Positions 49,556-58,202 of a stretch of 64,000 nt of DNA are shown here, piece after piece. The notes under the pieces were generated by a model that saw only the letters and a list, made by a program, of their open reading frames with translations, made no database searches and was not told where the DNA came from. The first letter of the stretch is position 1. Each line of letters starts with the position of its first letter. Position numbers and translations under genes: made by a program. Source of the stretch: Actinomadura violacea (GTDB lineage: Bacteria; Actinomycetota; Actinomycetes; Streptosporangiales; Streptosporangiaceae); the NCBI RefSeq assembly GCF_017573465.1, contig NZ_JAGEPF010000038.1, positions 44,680 to 108,679 of the forward strand, in the 5' to 3' direction.

Positions 49556-51214
49556 ATGCACGTCGAGTTCCGGACCGACCCGGGCCGCTACCGGCACTGG
49601 AGGGTCGCGGTCGACGGTCCGGTCGCCACGCTGGCGATGGACGTCGACGAGCAGGGCGGCCTCGTCCCCGGCTACGAGCTGAAGCTCAACTCCTACGACC
49701 TCGGCGTGGACATCGAGCTGTACGACGCCGTCCAGCGGCTGCGGTTCGAGCACCCCGCAGTCCGGACGGTCGTGGTGACCAGCGGCAAGGACAAGATCTT
49801 CTGCGCCGGGGCGAACATCCGGATGCTGGCCGCGTCCGAGCACGCCTGGAAGGTGAACTTCTGCAAGTTCACCAACGAGACCCGCAACGGCATCGAGGAC
49901 GCGACCGCGAACTCGGGGCAGACCTACCTCGCCGCGTGCAACGGCACCGCGTCCGGCGGCGGCTACGAGCTGGCGCTCGCCTGCGACCACATCATGCTCG
50001 TCGACGACCGGTCGTCCACCGTCTCGCTCCCCGAACTGCCGCTGCTCGGCGTGCTGCCCGGCACCGGCGGGCTGACCCGCGTCACCGACAAGCGGCACGT
50101 CCGCCGCGACCGCGCCGACTACTTCGCCACCAAGGCCGAGGGGCTCGGCGGCAAGAAGGCCGTCGCGTGGCGGCTGGTCGACGAGGCCGTCTCCCGCACA
50201 GCCTGGGACACGGCCGTCGCGGAACGCGCCGCCGAGCTGGCCGCCCGCTCGAACCGTCCGTCCGGCGCCGCGGGCGTCGCGCTCACCCCGCTCGACAAGA
50301 CCCGCACCGGCACCGAGATCGCCTACCGGCACGTGACGGCGAAGCTGGACCGCGACACCGCCGCCGTCGAGATCACCGTCAGCGGCCCCGCCGCCGATGC
50401 CCCCGAGGACATCGCCGGCGTGCACGCCCAGGGCGCGGACTTCTGGACGCTCGCGATGACCCGCGAGCTGGACGACCTGATCCTCGACCTGCGCACCAAC
50501 GAGCCGTCCCTCGGCACCTGGATCCTGCGCACCGCCGGCGACCCGCTGAAGGTCCTCGACCACGACCGGCTGCTGCTCGACAACGCCTCCGACTGGCTCG
50601 CGAACGAGATCGTCCTCTACCTCAAGCGGACCCTGAAGCGCCTCGACGTCACCAGCCGCAGCCTCATCGCGCTGATCGAGCCCGGCAGCTGCTTCGCCGG
50701 CTCCCTCCTGGAGCTCGCGCTCGCCGCCGACCGCTCCTACCAGCTGGAAGGCGTCTTCGAGGACGTCGACCCGGGCGCCGACCCCGCCACCATCGCCGTC
50801 GACGCGATGAACCTCGGCCCGCTCCCGATGAGCAACGCCCTCACCCGCCTGCGGACCCGCTTCCTCGGCGACGACGAGGGCCTGGCCGCCGTCCGCGACG
50901 CCGCCGCCAAGCCCCTCGACGCCGGCGACGCCGAACGCCTCGGCCTGGTCACCTTCGCGCCCGACGACATCGACTGGGACGAGGAGGTCCGCATCGCCGT
51001 CGAGGAGCGCGCCGGATTCTCCCCCGACGCCCTCACCGGCCTGGAGGCCAACTACCGCTTCCCCGGCCCCGAGACCCTGGAGACCAAGATCTTCGGTCGG
51101 CTCACCGCCTGGCAGAACTGGATCTTCAACCGGCCGAACGCGTCCGGCCCGGACGGCGCGCTGCGCCGCTACGGCACCGGACGGCGCGCCGACTTCGACC
51201 GAAAGCGAGTCTGA
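49556..51214 (+). CDS. boxC: Benzoyl-CoA-dihydrodiol lyase BoxC
   Basis: A 552-residue crotonase-superfamily enzyme that opens the epoxidised benzoyl-CoA ring hydrolytically. It has RTVVVTSGKDKIFCAGANIRMLA and YLAACNGTASGGGYELALACD as oxyanion-hole segments, and LLGVLPGTGGLTRVTDKRHVRRD, characteristic of BoxC. The second half contains a degenerate crotonase repeat (SRSLIALIEPGSCFAGSLLELALAAD). ATG 49556 follows GGAGGAGC; ATG 49517 lacks a site. A TTGACG at 49496-49501 may be the -35 box. BoxB is encoded 2 nt downstream. Confidence 0.93.
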   Translation: MHVEFRTDPGRYRHWRVAVDGPVATLAMDVDEQGGLVPGYELKLNSYDLGVDIELYDAVQRLRFEHPAVRTVVVTSGKDKIFCAGANIRMLAASEHAWKVNFCKFTNETRNGIEDATANSGQTYLAACNGTASGGGYELALACDHIMLVDDRSSTVSLPELPLLGVLPGTGGLTRVTDKRHVRRDRADYFATKAEGLGGKKAVAWRLVDEAVSRTAWDTAVAERAAELAARSNRPSGAAGVALTPLDKTRTGTEIAYRHVTAKLDRDTAAVEITVSGPAADAPEDIAGVHAQGADFWTLAMTRELDDLILDLRTNEPSLGTWILRTAGDPLKVLDHDRLLLDNASDWLANEIVLYLKRTLKRLDVTSRSLIALIEPGSCFAGSLLELALAADRSYQLEGVFEDVDPGADPATIAVDAMNLGPLPMSNALTRLRTRFLGDDEGLAAVRDAAAKPLDAGDAERLGLVTFAPDDIDWDEEVRIAVEERAGFSPDALTGLEANYRFPGPETLETKIFGRLTAWQNWIFNRPNASGPDGALRRYGTGRRADFDRKRV

Positions 51215-51216
51215 GC

Positions 51217-52635
51217 ATGCCCGTCTCCGCGGACTACTCCGAGAAGATCCCGAACAACGTCGACCTGCACGAGGACCGGCGGCTGCAGCGGGCCCTGGAG
51301 TCGTGGCAGCCGAACTTCCTGTCCTGGTGGGAGTCGATGGGCCCGACCCTGCCCACCCAGGACGTCTACCTGCGCACAGCCGTCAACGTCGGCCGCGAGG
51401 GCTGGGCGCACTTCGGGCACGTCGCCATGAAGGACTACCGCTGGGGCATCTTCCTCGCCGAACGCGACGGCGACCGCCGCATCGGCTTCGGCGCCCACAA
51501 GGGCGAGCCCGCCTGGCAGAAGGTCCCCGGCGAGTACCGCGCCGAACTCCAGCGCCTCATCGTCATCCAGGGCGACACCGAACCCGCGTCCGTCGAGCAG
51601 CAGCGCAACCTCGGCGCCACCGCCCCCAGCCTCTACGACCTGCGGAACCTGTTCCAGGTGAACGTCGAAGAGGGCCGCCACCTGTGGGCGATGGTCTACC
51701 TCCTGCACGCCTTCTTCGGCCGCGAAGGACGCGAGGAGGCCGAGGAGCTGCTGCACCGCAACTCCGGCAGCGAGGAGTCGCCGCGCATCCTCGGCGCCTT
51801 CAACGAGGAGACCCCCGACTGGCTCTCCTTCTTCATGTTCACCTACTTCACCGACCGCGACGGCAAGTACCAGCTCGGCACCCTCAAGGAGTCCGGCTTC
51901 GACCCGCTGTCGCGGACCTGCGAGTTCATGCTCAAGGAAGAGGCCCACCACATGATGGTGGGCACCACCGGCATCGACCGCGTCGTCGAGCGGACCGTCC
52001 AGCTCATGCTCGAACACGACACCGACGACGTCGCCCCCTACGGCGCGATCCCGCTGGACATGGTGCAGAAGTACCTCAACTTCCACTACTCGGTGTCGCT
52101 CGACCTGTTCGGCTCCGAGACGTCCAGCAACGTCGCCAACTACTACACCGCCGGGCTCAAGGGCCGCTGGATGGAGGGTCGCCGCAAGGACGACCACCTC
52201 CTCACCGACGACGCCATCCTCGTGGACGCCCTCGTCGACGGCGAGATCGGCCAGTCCGAGGTCGCCGCCCTCGTCGGCCTCAACACCGACCTGCGCCGCG
52301 AGTACGTCTCCGACTGCCAGAGCGGCGTCAACCGCTGGAACCGCATCCTCGCCGACGCCGGCCTCCCGCAGCGCCTCTACCTCCCCAGCGTCGCGTTCAA
52401 CCGCAAGGTCGGCGCCTTCTCCGGCATCGAGGCCACCCCGCAGGGCGAGCGCCTCACCGCCGAGGAATGGGACGCCCGCAAGGGCGCCTGGCTGCCGACC
52501 GAGGTCGACAAGACCCACGTCCGCTCCCTCATGCGCCCCGTCCACGAGCCCGGCAAGATCGCCTCCTGGATCGCCCCGCCCCGCAACGGCATCAACGGCA
52601 AGCCCTTCGACTACGAGTACGTCCGGCTGTGCTGA
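51217..52635 (+). CDS. boxB: Benzoyl-CoA 2,3-epoxidase oxygenase subunit BoxB
   Basis: A 472-residue ferritin-like diiron oxygenase. The ligand pattern is visible: Glu122, Glu152 and His155 (VEEGRHLW), Asp213, and Glu242 and His245 (KEEAHHM). BoxB inserts one oxygen atom into benzoyl-CoA to form the 2,3-epoxide. In known systems its electrons come from the NADPH reductase BoxA, and no boxA gene is in this window. It begins 2 nt after boxC, so the two are coupled. A pair of strong hairpins follows. Confidence 0.94.
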   Translation: MPVSADYSEKIPNNVDLHEDRRLQRALESWQPNFLSWWESMGPTLPTQDVYLRTAVNVGREGWAHFGHVAMKDYRWGIFLAERDGDRRIGFGAHKGEPAWQKVPGEYRAELQRLIVIQGDTEPASVEQQRNLGATAPSLYDLRNLFQVNVEEGRHLWAMVYLLHAFFGREGREEAEELLHRNSGSEESPRILGAFNEETPDWLSFFMFTYFTDRDGKYQLGTLKESGFDPLSRTCEFMLKEEAHHMMVGTTGIDRVVERTVQLMLEHDTDDVAPYGAIPLDMVQKYLNFHYSVSLDLFGSETSSNVANYYTAGLKGRWMEGRRKDDHLLTDDAILVDALVDGEIGQSEVAALVGLNTDLRREYVSDCQSGVNRWNRILADAGLPQRLYLPSVAFNRKVGAFSGIEATPQGERLTAEEWDARKGAWLPTEVDKTHVRSLMRPVHEPGKIASWIAPPRNGINGKPFDYEYVRLC

Positions 52636-52666
52636 CCCAGGGGGGCGATCCCCTCGATCCCCCGTC

Positions 52667-52726
52667 ACGACGGACGAGCCGTTTCACGCTCCGCTGGCGC
52701 TCCGCGTGAAACGGCTCGTCCGTCGT
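52667..52726. terminator. 23-bp perfect hairpin after boxB
   Basis: Arms 52667-52689 (beginning ACGACGGACGAGCCGTTTCA) and 52704-52726 are perfectly complementary, with a 14-nt loop. It lies 31 nt after the boxB stop, before the convergent P450 gene, and is one of two adjacent hairpins. Stem length is unusual for a terminator. Confidence 0.8.
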
Positions 52727-52727
52727 C

Positions 52728-52772
52728 GGGCAGGCCCGCTGCGCTCGCTGCACTCGCTCCGCGGGCCTGCCC
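52728..52772. terminator. Second hairpin between boxB and the P450 gene
   Basis: A 12-bp perfect stem (52728-52739 with 52761-52772, arm GGGCAGGCCCGC) with a 21-nt loop. It follows the first hairpin by 1 nt and lies 52 nt before the stop codon of the convergent P450 gene. Confidence 0.7.
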
Positions 52773-52824
52773 GTGGTGGTGGCTGGGGTCTGATCTTCCG
52801 TTTGCGTGCTCAGCCGGGTCTTCG

Positions 52825-54021
52825 TTAGGCGGGGTGGAGGCGGATCGGGAGGGACTTCCAGGCGCGGAGGGTGTTGTTGTGGTGGCGGACGGGTGTTGCG
52901 GCCAGTTCGATGCGGTCTACGCGGCGGGCCAGCGCGGTGAGGAGGGCCTCGGATTCGAGGCGCGCCACGTGCTGGCCGACGCACTGGTGCAGGCCCATGC
53001 CGAAGCCGACGTGGCCGGACGGGTCGCGCGACAGATCGAACGCGTCCGGGTCGGTCCAGCGGCGCGGGTCGCGGTTGGCGGCGGCGAGGAACATGAGGAT
53101 CTTGCGGCCGTCCGGGACGACCGTCCCGCCGATCTCCTGGTCGCCCACGGCCGTCCGGAAGAACGTCTGGACGGGCGACTGCCAGCGGACGGCCTCGTCG
53201 AACGCGGTGCGGGCCAGGTGCGGCTCGTCGCGGAGGCGCCGCCACTGCCCGGGGTTGGCCGCGAACGCGTAGAGGACGGCGGCGAGGCCGTGGACGGTCG
53301 TGTCGACGCCCGCAGACAGCAGCGACCGGACGATCAGCGGCGCTTGCTCGTGGGTGATGTCGCCGCGGTCGGCGGCGGCCCAGATCTGTGCGCCGAACCC
53401 GTCGGACGTGAGCCGGTCCCGTGCGCATTGGGCGTTGACCCAGCCGGACACCTCGGGCATGCGGGGCTGTCCGTTCCGCACGAGGTCGTTCTCGGGGCCG
53501 AACGTGTTGAACAGGTGGTCGCCGTAGGGGAGGAGGTTCTCGCGTCCGTCGCGTCCGAGGCCGACCGCGTCGGGGAAGACGCGCAGCGGGAACGCCTCGG
53601 CCAGGCGCGGGACGGCGTCGAACTCGGTGTCGGAGAGGACGTCGTCGACGAGCCGTTCGGCGTCGGCGAGCCAGCCGTCGCGTAGGCGGCGCAGCGCGCG
53701 TGGGCCGAGCACCTTGGCGAGGACGGCGCGCGGCGCGTCGTGCCGGGGCGGGTCGGCCTCCAGCAGCAGGCTCGGCGGACGCCACGGCTTCTCGTGCCGG
53801 AAGTTGCTGAGCCCGACGCCGGCGGCGGACTGGAAGCCCTGCCAGTCCGTCAGTGCGGCGTGCACCTGCTCGTAGCGAGCGAGCGCGAACACGTCGTACC
53901 TGGTCAGGTAGGTGACGGGACCGGCCTCCCGCAGCCGCTCGTGCAGCGGGAGCGGGTCTTCGAGGTGCTCGTGCCCGAACGGGTCGGCGTCGATCGCGGG
54001 CGGGGCCTGCACGGTGGTCAT
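52825..54021 (-). CDS. Cytochrome P450, probably aromatic-acid type
   Basis: A 398-residue soluble bacterial P450. The heme loop is HVGFGMGLHQCVGQH with Cys347 as the thiolate ligand, the I-helix is SAGVDTTVHGL (about 236-246), and the K-helix is DEAVRW with Glu276 and Arg279. The C-terminal HHNNTLRAWKSLPIRL recalls CYP199-like para-substituted-benzoate O-demethylases, but this assignment is tentative. The PDR-type reductase gene lies 11 nt upstream on the same strand and probably supplies electrons. AAAGGAAA precedes the ATG. Confidence 0.9.
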   Translation of the reverse strand: MTTVQAPPAIDADPFGHEHLEDPLPLHERLREAGPVTYLTRYDVFALARYEQVHAALTDWQGFQSAAGVGLSNFRHEKPWRPPSLLLEADPPRHDAPRAVLAKVLGPRALRRLRDGWLADAERLVDDVLSDTEFDAVPRLAEAFPLRVFPDAVGLGRDGRENLLPYGDHLFNTFGPENDLVRNGQPRMPEVSGWVNAQCARDRLTSDGFGAQIWAAADRGDITHEQAPLIVRSLLSAGVDTTVHGLAAVLYAFAANPGQWRRLRDEPHLARTAFDEAVRWQSPVQTFFRTAVGDQEIGGTVVPDGRKILMFLAAANRDPRRWTDPDAFDLSRDPSGHVGFGMGLHQCVGQHVARLESEALLTALARRVDRIELAATPVRHHNNTLRAWKSLPIRLHPA

Positions 54022-54032
54022 GGCGTTTCCTT

Positions 54033-54977
54033 TCACAGGTCCAGGACGAGGCGGTCGCTGCGGGACCGGGACACGCACACGAACATGCAGTCGCCCGCCT
54101 CCCGCTCGTCGTCGTCGAGGATCGAGTCGCGATGGTCGGGGACGCCGTCGAGGACGGCGGTCTCGCACGTCCCGCACAGCCCCTGCCGACAGGACGACAG
54201 CACGTTCGCCCCGGCGGCACCGGCGGCGTCCAGCACCGACCGGCCCGGCGGGACCGCGACCGTCATCCCGCTGCGCCGCAGCTCCATCTCGAACGGCTCG
54301 TCGCGGACGGCACCGTTCTCGCGGGCGACGAACCGCTCGGTGCGCAGCAGCCCGCGCCGCCAGCCGGCGCAGCGCCCCTCGACGGCTTCCAGGAGCGGCG
54401 CCGGGCCGCAGCAGTAGACCTTGGTGTCCGGGGCTTCACCGGGCAGCCACGCGGGCAGGTCGAGGAGGCCCTGCTGGTCCTGCGGGACGACGGTGACCTT
54501 GGCGCCGTAGGGCTCCAGCTCGTCCAGGAACGCCATCGACGTCCGCGACCGGCCGCCGTAGAGCAGCCGCCAGTCCGCGCCGAGCATCTCCGCCTGCCGC
54601 ACCATCGGCAGCAGCGGCGTGATCCCGATGCCGCCCGCGATGAACAGGTACCGCTCCGACGGGACGAGCCGGAAGTTGTTGCGCGGCCCGCCGATCCCGA
54701 CCGCGTCGCCGACCGACAGCTCGTCGTGGACGAACGCCGACCCGCCGCGGCCGGCGGGCTCGTGCAGCACGCCGACCCGGTACATCCGGGCGTCCCAGCG
54801 GTCGCCGCAGAGCGAGTACTGCCTGGTCAGGCCGTTCGGGAGGACGAGGTCGACGTGCGCGCCGGGCGCCCAGTCCGGCAGCCGCCCGCCGTCCGGGCGG
54901 GCGAGCGCCAGCGTCACGACGCCGTCGGCCGCCCGGTCCTTGGCCACGACGCGGAGTTCGATGGCCGTGCCCGCCAT
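54033..54977 (-). CDS. PDR/VanB-type flavin, NAD(P)H and [2Fe-2S] reductase
   Basis: A 314-residue one-component reductase. TRQYSLCGDRWD binds the flavin phosphate region, FIAGGIGITPLLPMVRQAE is the NAD-binding loop, and CRQGLCGTCET with a distal Cys (DCMFVCVS) holds the plant-type [2Fe-2S] cluster at the C-terminus. Such reductases feed oxygenases or P450s. The P450 gene follows by 11 nt. GAGGAG lies just before the ATG. Whether it could also serve BoxB, which lacks its usual partner here, is speculative. Confidence 0.92.
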   Translation of the reverse strand: MAGTAIELRVVAKDRAADGVVTLALARPDGGRLPDWAPGAHVDLVLPNGLTRQYSLCGDRWDARMYRVGVLHEPAGRGGSAFVHDELSVGDAVGIGGPRNNFRLVPSERYLFIAGGIGITPLLPMVRQAEMLGADWRLLYGGRSRTSMAFLDELEPYGAKVTVVPQDQQGLLDLPAWLPGEAPDTKVYCCGPAPLLEAVEGRCAGWRRGLLRTERFVARENGAVRDEPFEMELRRSGMTVAVPPGRSVLDAAGAAGANVLSSCRQGLCGTCETAVLDGVPDHRDSILDDDEREAGDCMFVCVSRSRSDRLVLDL

Positions 54978-55044
54978 GGGGTCTCCTCAAGGTCTGGGTC
55001 CGGCCTCGAGAATCGCCTCCGGCGCACCGCCGCGGCCACGGCCT

Positions 55045-55059
55045 TCTCATCTGATGAGA
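55045..55059. promoter_or_regulatory. Candidate IclR operator upstream of the reductase-P450 genes
   Basis: A perfect palindrome TCTCATC-T-GATGAGA lies between the IclR gene and the PDR reductase gene, 68 nt upstream of the reductase ATG. It is one of few AT-richer symmetric sequences nearby. Regulation by the adjacent IclR protein is inferred from position. Confidence 0.55.
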
Positions 55060-55076
55060 GACGAATGTGCGTCCGC

Positions 55077-55820
55077 TCACAGCATGTCGGCGCCCACGGC
55101 CCGCGAGATGCCCCGTGCGGCGGCCTTCAGTGCGGGGATCTGCGCGCGGGCGTTGGCGTCGTTCGGGACGACGACCGACAGGGACGCGATCACCCTGCCG
55201 TCCGGTCCCCGGATCGGCACGGCGATGCCGGTCGCGCGCTCGTCGATGTAGCCGGGGCAGAGCGCGGCGCCGCCGCGGCGGACCTCGGCGAGCAGCGCCC
55301 GCAGCCGGCGCGGATCCACCACGGTGCTCGGTGTGAACGCGGCGAGGTCCCCGGCGAGCACGTCCTCCTGCAGGCCGGCGGGGGCGTGCGCGAGCAGCAC
55401 CAGCCCGCTGGACGAGGCGTGCAGCGGCAGCCGACCCGCGATCCGCGTGACGTTGATGACCGCGCTCGGCATCGACAGCCGCTCCACGAAGAGCACCTCG
55501 CGGCCGTCGAGCACGCCGAGCTGGGTGTGGTGGCCGATCACCGCGTGCAGGTCCTCCATGAACGGCATCGCGGCCTCGCGCAGCCCGAGCGTCGGCGCCG
55601 CCCGGGACGCCAGCTCCCACATCCGCATGCCGACCCGCACGCGGCGCCGCTCGTCGCGCGCCAGCAGCCCGTGCCGCACCAGCTCCTCGACCAGCCGCGA
55701 CGCCGTCGCGACGTGCAGGCCCGTGCGCCGCGCGATCTCCGACACCGACAGCGACGGATGGTCGGGATCGAACGCGTCGAAGATCCGGACCGCCCTGGTC
55801 AGGACGGAATCACGTGCCAC
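55077..55820 (-). CDS. IclR-family transcriptional regulator
   Basis: A 247-residue protein with an N-terminal winged helix (PSLSVSEIARRTGLHVATASRLVEELVRHGLL, about 19-50) and the IclR ligand domain (GALDGREVLFVERL-type region, RLPLHASSSGLVLLAHAP and PGYIDERATGIAVPIRGPDGRVIASLSVV). GTG 55820 is preferred over upstream starts, because CAGAAT lies 6 nt before it and the longer leader is Arg/Pro-rich. It precedes the reductase and P450 genes on the same strand, which are its likely targets. Confidence 0.9.
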   Translation of the reverse strand: MARDSVLTRAVRIFDAFDPDHPSLSVSEIARRTGLHVATASRLVEELVRHGLLARDERRRVRVGMRMWELASRAAPTLGLREAAMPFMEDLHAVIGHHTQLGVLDGREVLFVERLSMPSAVINVTRIAGRLPLHASSSGLVLLAHAPAGLQEDVLAGDLAAFTPSTVVDPRRLRALLAEVRRGGAALCPGYIDERATGIAVPIRGPDGRVIASLSVVVPNDANARAQIPALKAAARGISRAVGADML

Positions 55821-55847
55821 ATCGCCATTCTGCCCCGGACGCGGAGA

Positions 55848-55876
55848 ACGGGCGCCGCCGGTGGGGCGGCGCCCGT
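55848..55876. terminator. Hairpin terminator between the IclR and TerD-domain genes
   Basis: A perfect 12-bp stem (55848-55859 with 55865-55876, arm ACGGGCGCCGCC) and a 5-nt loop. It starts 93 nt after the TerD-domain stop on the minus strand and ends 28 nt before the IclR start, so it should separate these transcripts. Confidence 0.75.
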
Positions 55877-55968
55877 CCTGTGAACGCTGGGGGCGAGGAG
55901 AGCGAGAGGGCTGGTTCGGAAAATGAGAAGGAAGCCCCCTCATGGCCTCGCCGCGTTCACGCTAGCAG

Positions 55969-58137
55969 TCAGGCGGGGATCAGGTCGCGCAGGTTTTCCG
56001 GCGTGACGATCCGCGACTCTTCGTGCAGGCCCTCGGGACGCTCGAAGCCAACGAACGTCACCGGTCCGTCCGGGACCCGCCCGCCGTCCCACGGCAGGAC
56101 CGTCGCACCCCCGGATGTCCACAGCCCGGTCAGGTACCGGACGGTCAGGTACCGGCGGTCGACGACCGCGCGGACGAGTGCGGTCGTGGTGATGCGGTTG
56201 CCCTCGACCTGGTTGAACTCGGGGTGCCCCCGCAGGAACAGGTGCAGCCACTTGGCGCGCCACCGGCCGTCCTCGCCGCGCAGGAACGCCAGCGGCAGCG
56301 CGACGCCGCCCGTCCCGCGCAGGTCGGACTTCATCCGGACGGTGCGCGGCTCGAACGGCCGTCCCTGCTGCTCGGCGTCGCGGAGCATGAACCCGAAGAA
56401 CGACTCGGCGACCTGCTCGAACCCCTCGCCGGAGTACACGTTGACCTGCGGGATAACGACCCGCTTGCCGATCCGGCCGAGCCGCAGGTCGATGAACTCG
56501 GAGGCGCCGTCCGGCGCTTCGGTGATGTCGCCGGAGTGCCGGCCGCCGGCCTGCGTCAGCGACGTGTAGGACAGCCAGGTCGGGTTCAGGTAGTCGCCGT
56601 CCAGCATCAGCGCCGACAGGTCGAAGTCGGTGGTGTAGCGGGCCTGCTTCCAGTAGATGAAGAACCGCAGCAGCTCGCCTTCGACCGGTGTCACCGACCC
56701 GCGGGGGAGCACGCCCATCCCCGCCGCCATGGCCTTCCCGCTGATCGGCAGCGCCACGTCGAGGACGTCCGGATCCACGAGCAGGCGCCCGGCCGGCGGC
56801 AGGCGGCGCGCGGTCTCGGCGTCCAGCAACGCGACGAGCCGATCCCGCACGTCGGCGTCGAGGGGCGGGCGCTCGTCGGGGACGACGGCGCCGCGGCCGG
56901 CCCGGTTGGCGAAGACGCGGGCGCGGCCCTGCTCGTCCGGCCGGTTCAGCAGGTGCTCGCGCAGCGACAGCACGACGCGTCCGGAGACGCCGCCCGTCGC
57001 CGCCTCGATCGCGTCCAGGACGGCGTCGCGGTCCGCGGCGGACGCGGTGCGCAGCAGCCGGTCCGCCGACCGGAACAGCATCCCGGGCGCGCCGGACAGC
57101 AGGCGGGCCGCGCCGGTGACGTCGTCCCCGGCGAGCAGCGCCTCGAAGCGGCCCATGAGCGTCCGCGCCGTCCTGTCGCCGCGCGCGACGGCGAACACGT
57201 CGGCGGCGTGCGGGTAGGCCGGGTGCTCGTGCGGGTGCAGGCGCTCGCCGAGCCGCTTCCAGGGCTCCCGGTACTGGCCGACGTCGCCGAGCTTGGCCGG
57301 AGAGTCGCGCACGACCTCGTCCAGGCCGGCGAGCAGCGCGCGCCGCACCGGGCGGCGCGGCGACCGGAACCGGGTCGGCTCGGCCAGCGTGACGTCGCCG
57401 TCCGACAGCGCGCACGCCAGCCGCAGCACGTCGGTGACGGTGTCGAGCAGCAGCGGAAGCCCGGCGTCCAGGCGGGCCTTGTTGACGACGGCCCGGTTCT
57501 CGCGGACCGGGATCGCGTCCGGCTGCCGGCCGTGGGCGCAGTGCCCGGCGAGGACCTGCAGCGCCTCCAGATCGGCGGCGTTGAGCGGGGTGGTGCTCCC
57601 GGCGAGCGCCAGGTACAGGTCCTCGACCTCGCGGTCGAGGGACTCGCCCAGGTGCAGGACGGTGACGCGGTCCTTCGCGCTCGCGATCAGGTCGTCGTGC
57701 GCGGCGAGCATCTCCTCGTAGGTGTGCAGGTACCGCCCGTAGGACGGGAAGTCGAGGAGATTCAGCGTGCCCTGCGCCGCGGCGCGCCGGACGTCGTCGG
57801 GCGACACCGGGTCGAGCAGCCACTTCTGCATGCACTCGGCCCAGAACTCCACCGTGTCGGGGACCTTGCGCGGGAAGCGGCGGAAGTACACGTTGTGCCG
57901 GACGTGGTCGCCGACCATGGTCCGCACGGTGTCCAGGACCCTGATGGCGGTGTCGTGGACCGCTCCCCGGTCCATCCCCGACAGCCACTCCATGAGGTTC
58001 CGCGACAGCTTGAACCCGACGGACATCAGCGCGGCGTCGAGCTGCCGCGCGGCGCCGCCGCCCGCGCCCGGCCCGCCCGCCGGGGCCGGGACGCGGAGCG
58101 TGCGCGAGATGACGAGGCTTTCGAAGGTGCCGTCCAC
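55969..58137 (-). CDS. Large protein with C-terminal TerD-like domain
   Basis: A 722-residue protein. The first 450 residues are helical with FWAECMQKWLLDP, FPSYGRYLHTYEEMLAAHDDLI and LTVLHLGESLDREVEDLYLALAG-like segments of no recognised function. The C-terminal part (about 510-680) has YTTDFDLSALMLDGDYLNP and GRHSGDITEAPDGASEFIDL, the DxD/HSGD pattern of calcium-binding TerD domains of tellurite/stress clusters. It recalls large actinomycete and myxobacterial proteins that pair TerD with a RING-like domain, but no RING is visible. GTG 58137 follows the cyclase-fusion gene by 65 nt. Confidence 0.65.
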   Translation of the reverse strand: MDGTFESLVISRTLRVPAPAGGPGAGGGAARQLDAALMSVGFKLSRNLMEWLSGMDRGAVHDTAIRVLDTVRTMVGDHVRHNVYFRRFPRKVPDTVEFWAECMQKWLLDPVSPDDVRRAAAQGTLNLLDFPSYGRYLHTYEEMLAAHDDLIASAKDRVTVLHLGESLDREVEDLYLALAGSTTPLNAADLEALQVLAGHCAHGRQPDAIPVRENRAVVNKARLDAGLPLLLDTVTDVLRLACALSDGDVTLAEPTRFRSPRRPVRRALLAGLDEVVRDSPAKLGDVGQYREPWKRLGERLHPHEHPAYPHAADVFAVARGDRTARTLMGRFEALLAGDDVTGAARLLSGAPGMLFRSADRLLRTASAADRDAVLDAIEAATGGVSGRVVLSLREHLLNRPDEQGRARVFANRAGRGAVVPDERPPLDADVRDRLVALLDAETARRLPPAGRLLVDPDVLDVALPISGKAMAAGMGVLPRGSVTPVEGELLRFFIYWKQARYTTDFDLSALMLDGDYLNPTWLSYTSLTQAGGRHSGDITEAPDGASEFIDLRLGRIGKRVVIPQVNVYSGEGFEQVAESFFGFMLRDAEQQGRPFEPRTVRMKSDLRGTGGVALPLAFLRGEDGRWRAKWLHLFLRGHPEFNQVEGNRITTTALVRAVVDRRYLTVRYLTGLWTSGGATVLPWDGGRVPDGPVTFVGFERPEGLHEESRIVTPENLRDLIPA

Positions 58138-58202
58138 GCCGTCATGCTCGCAGGGCGTTTCGCGGCGCCGCACCCCATTTCTTCCCGCCGTTCCCGGACG
58201 CG

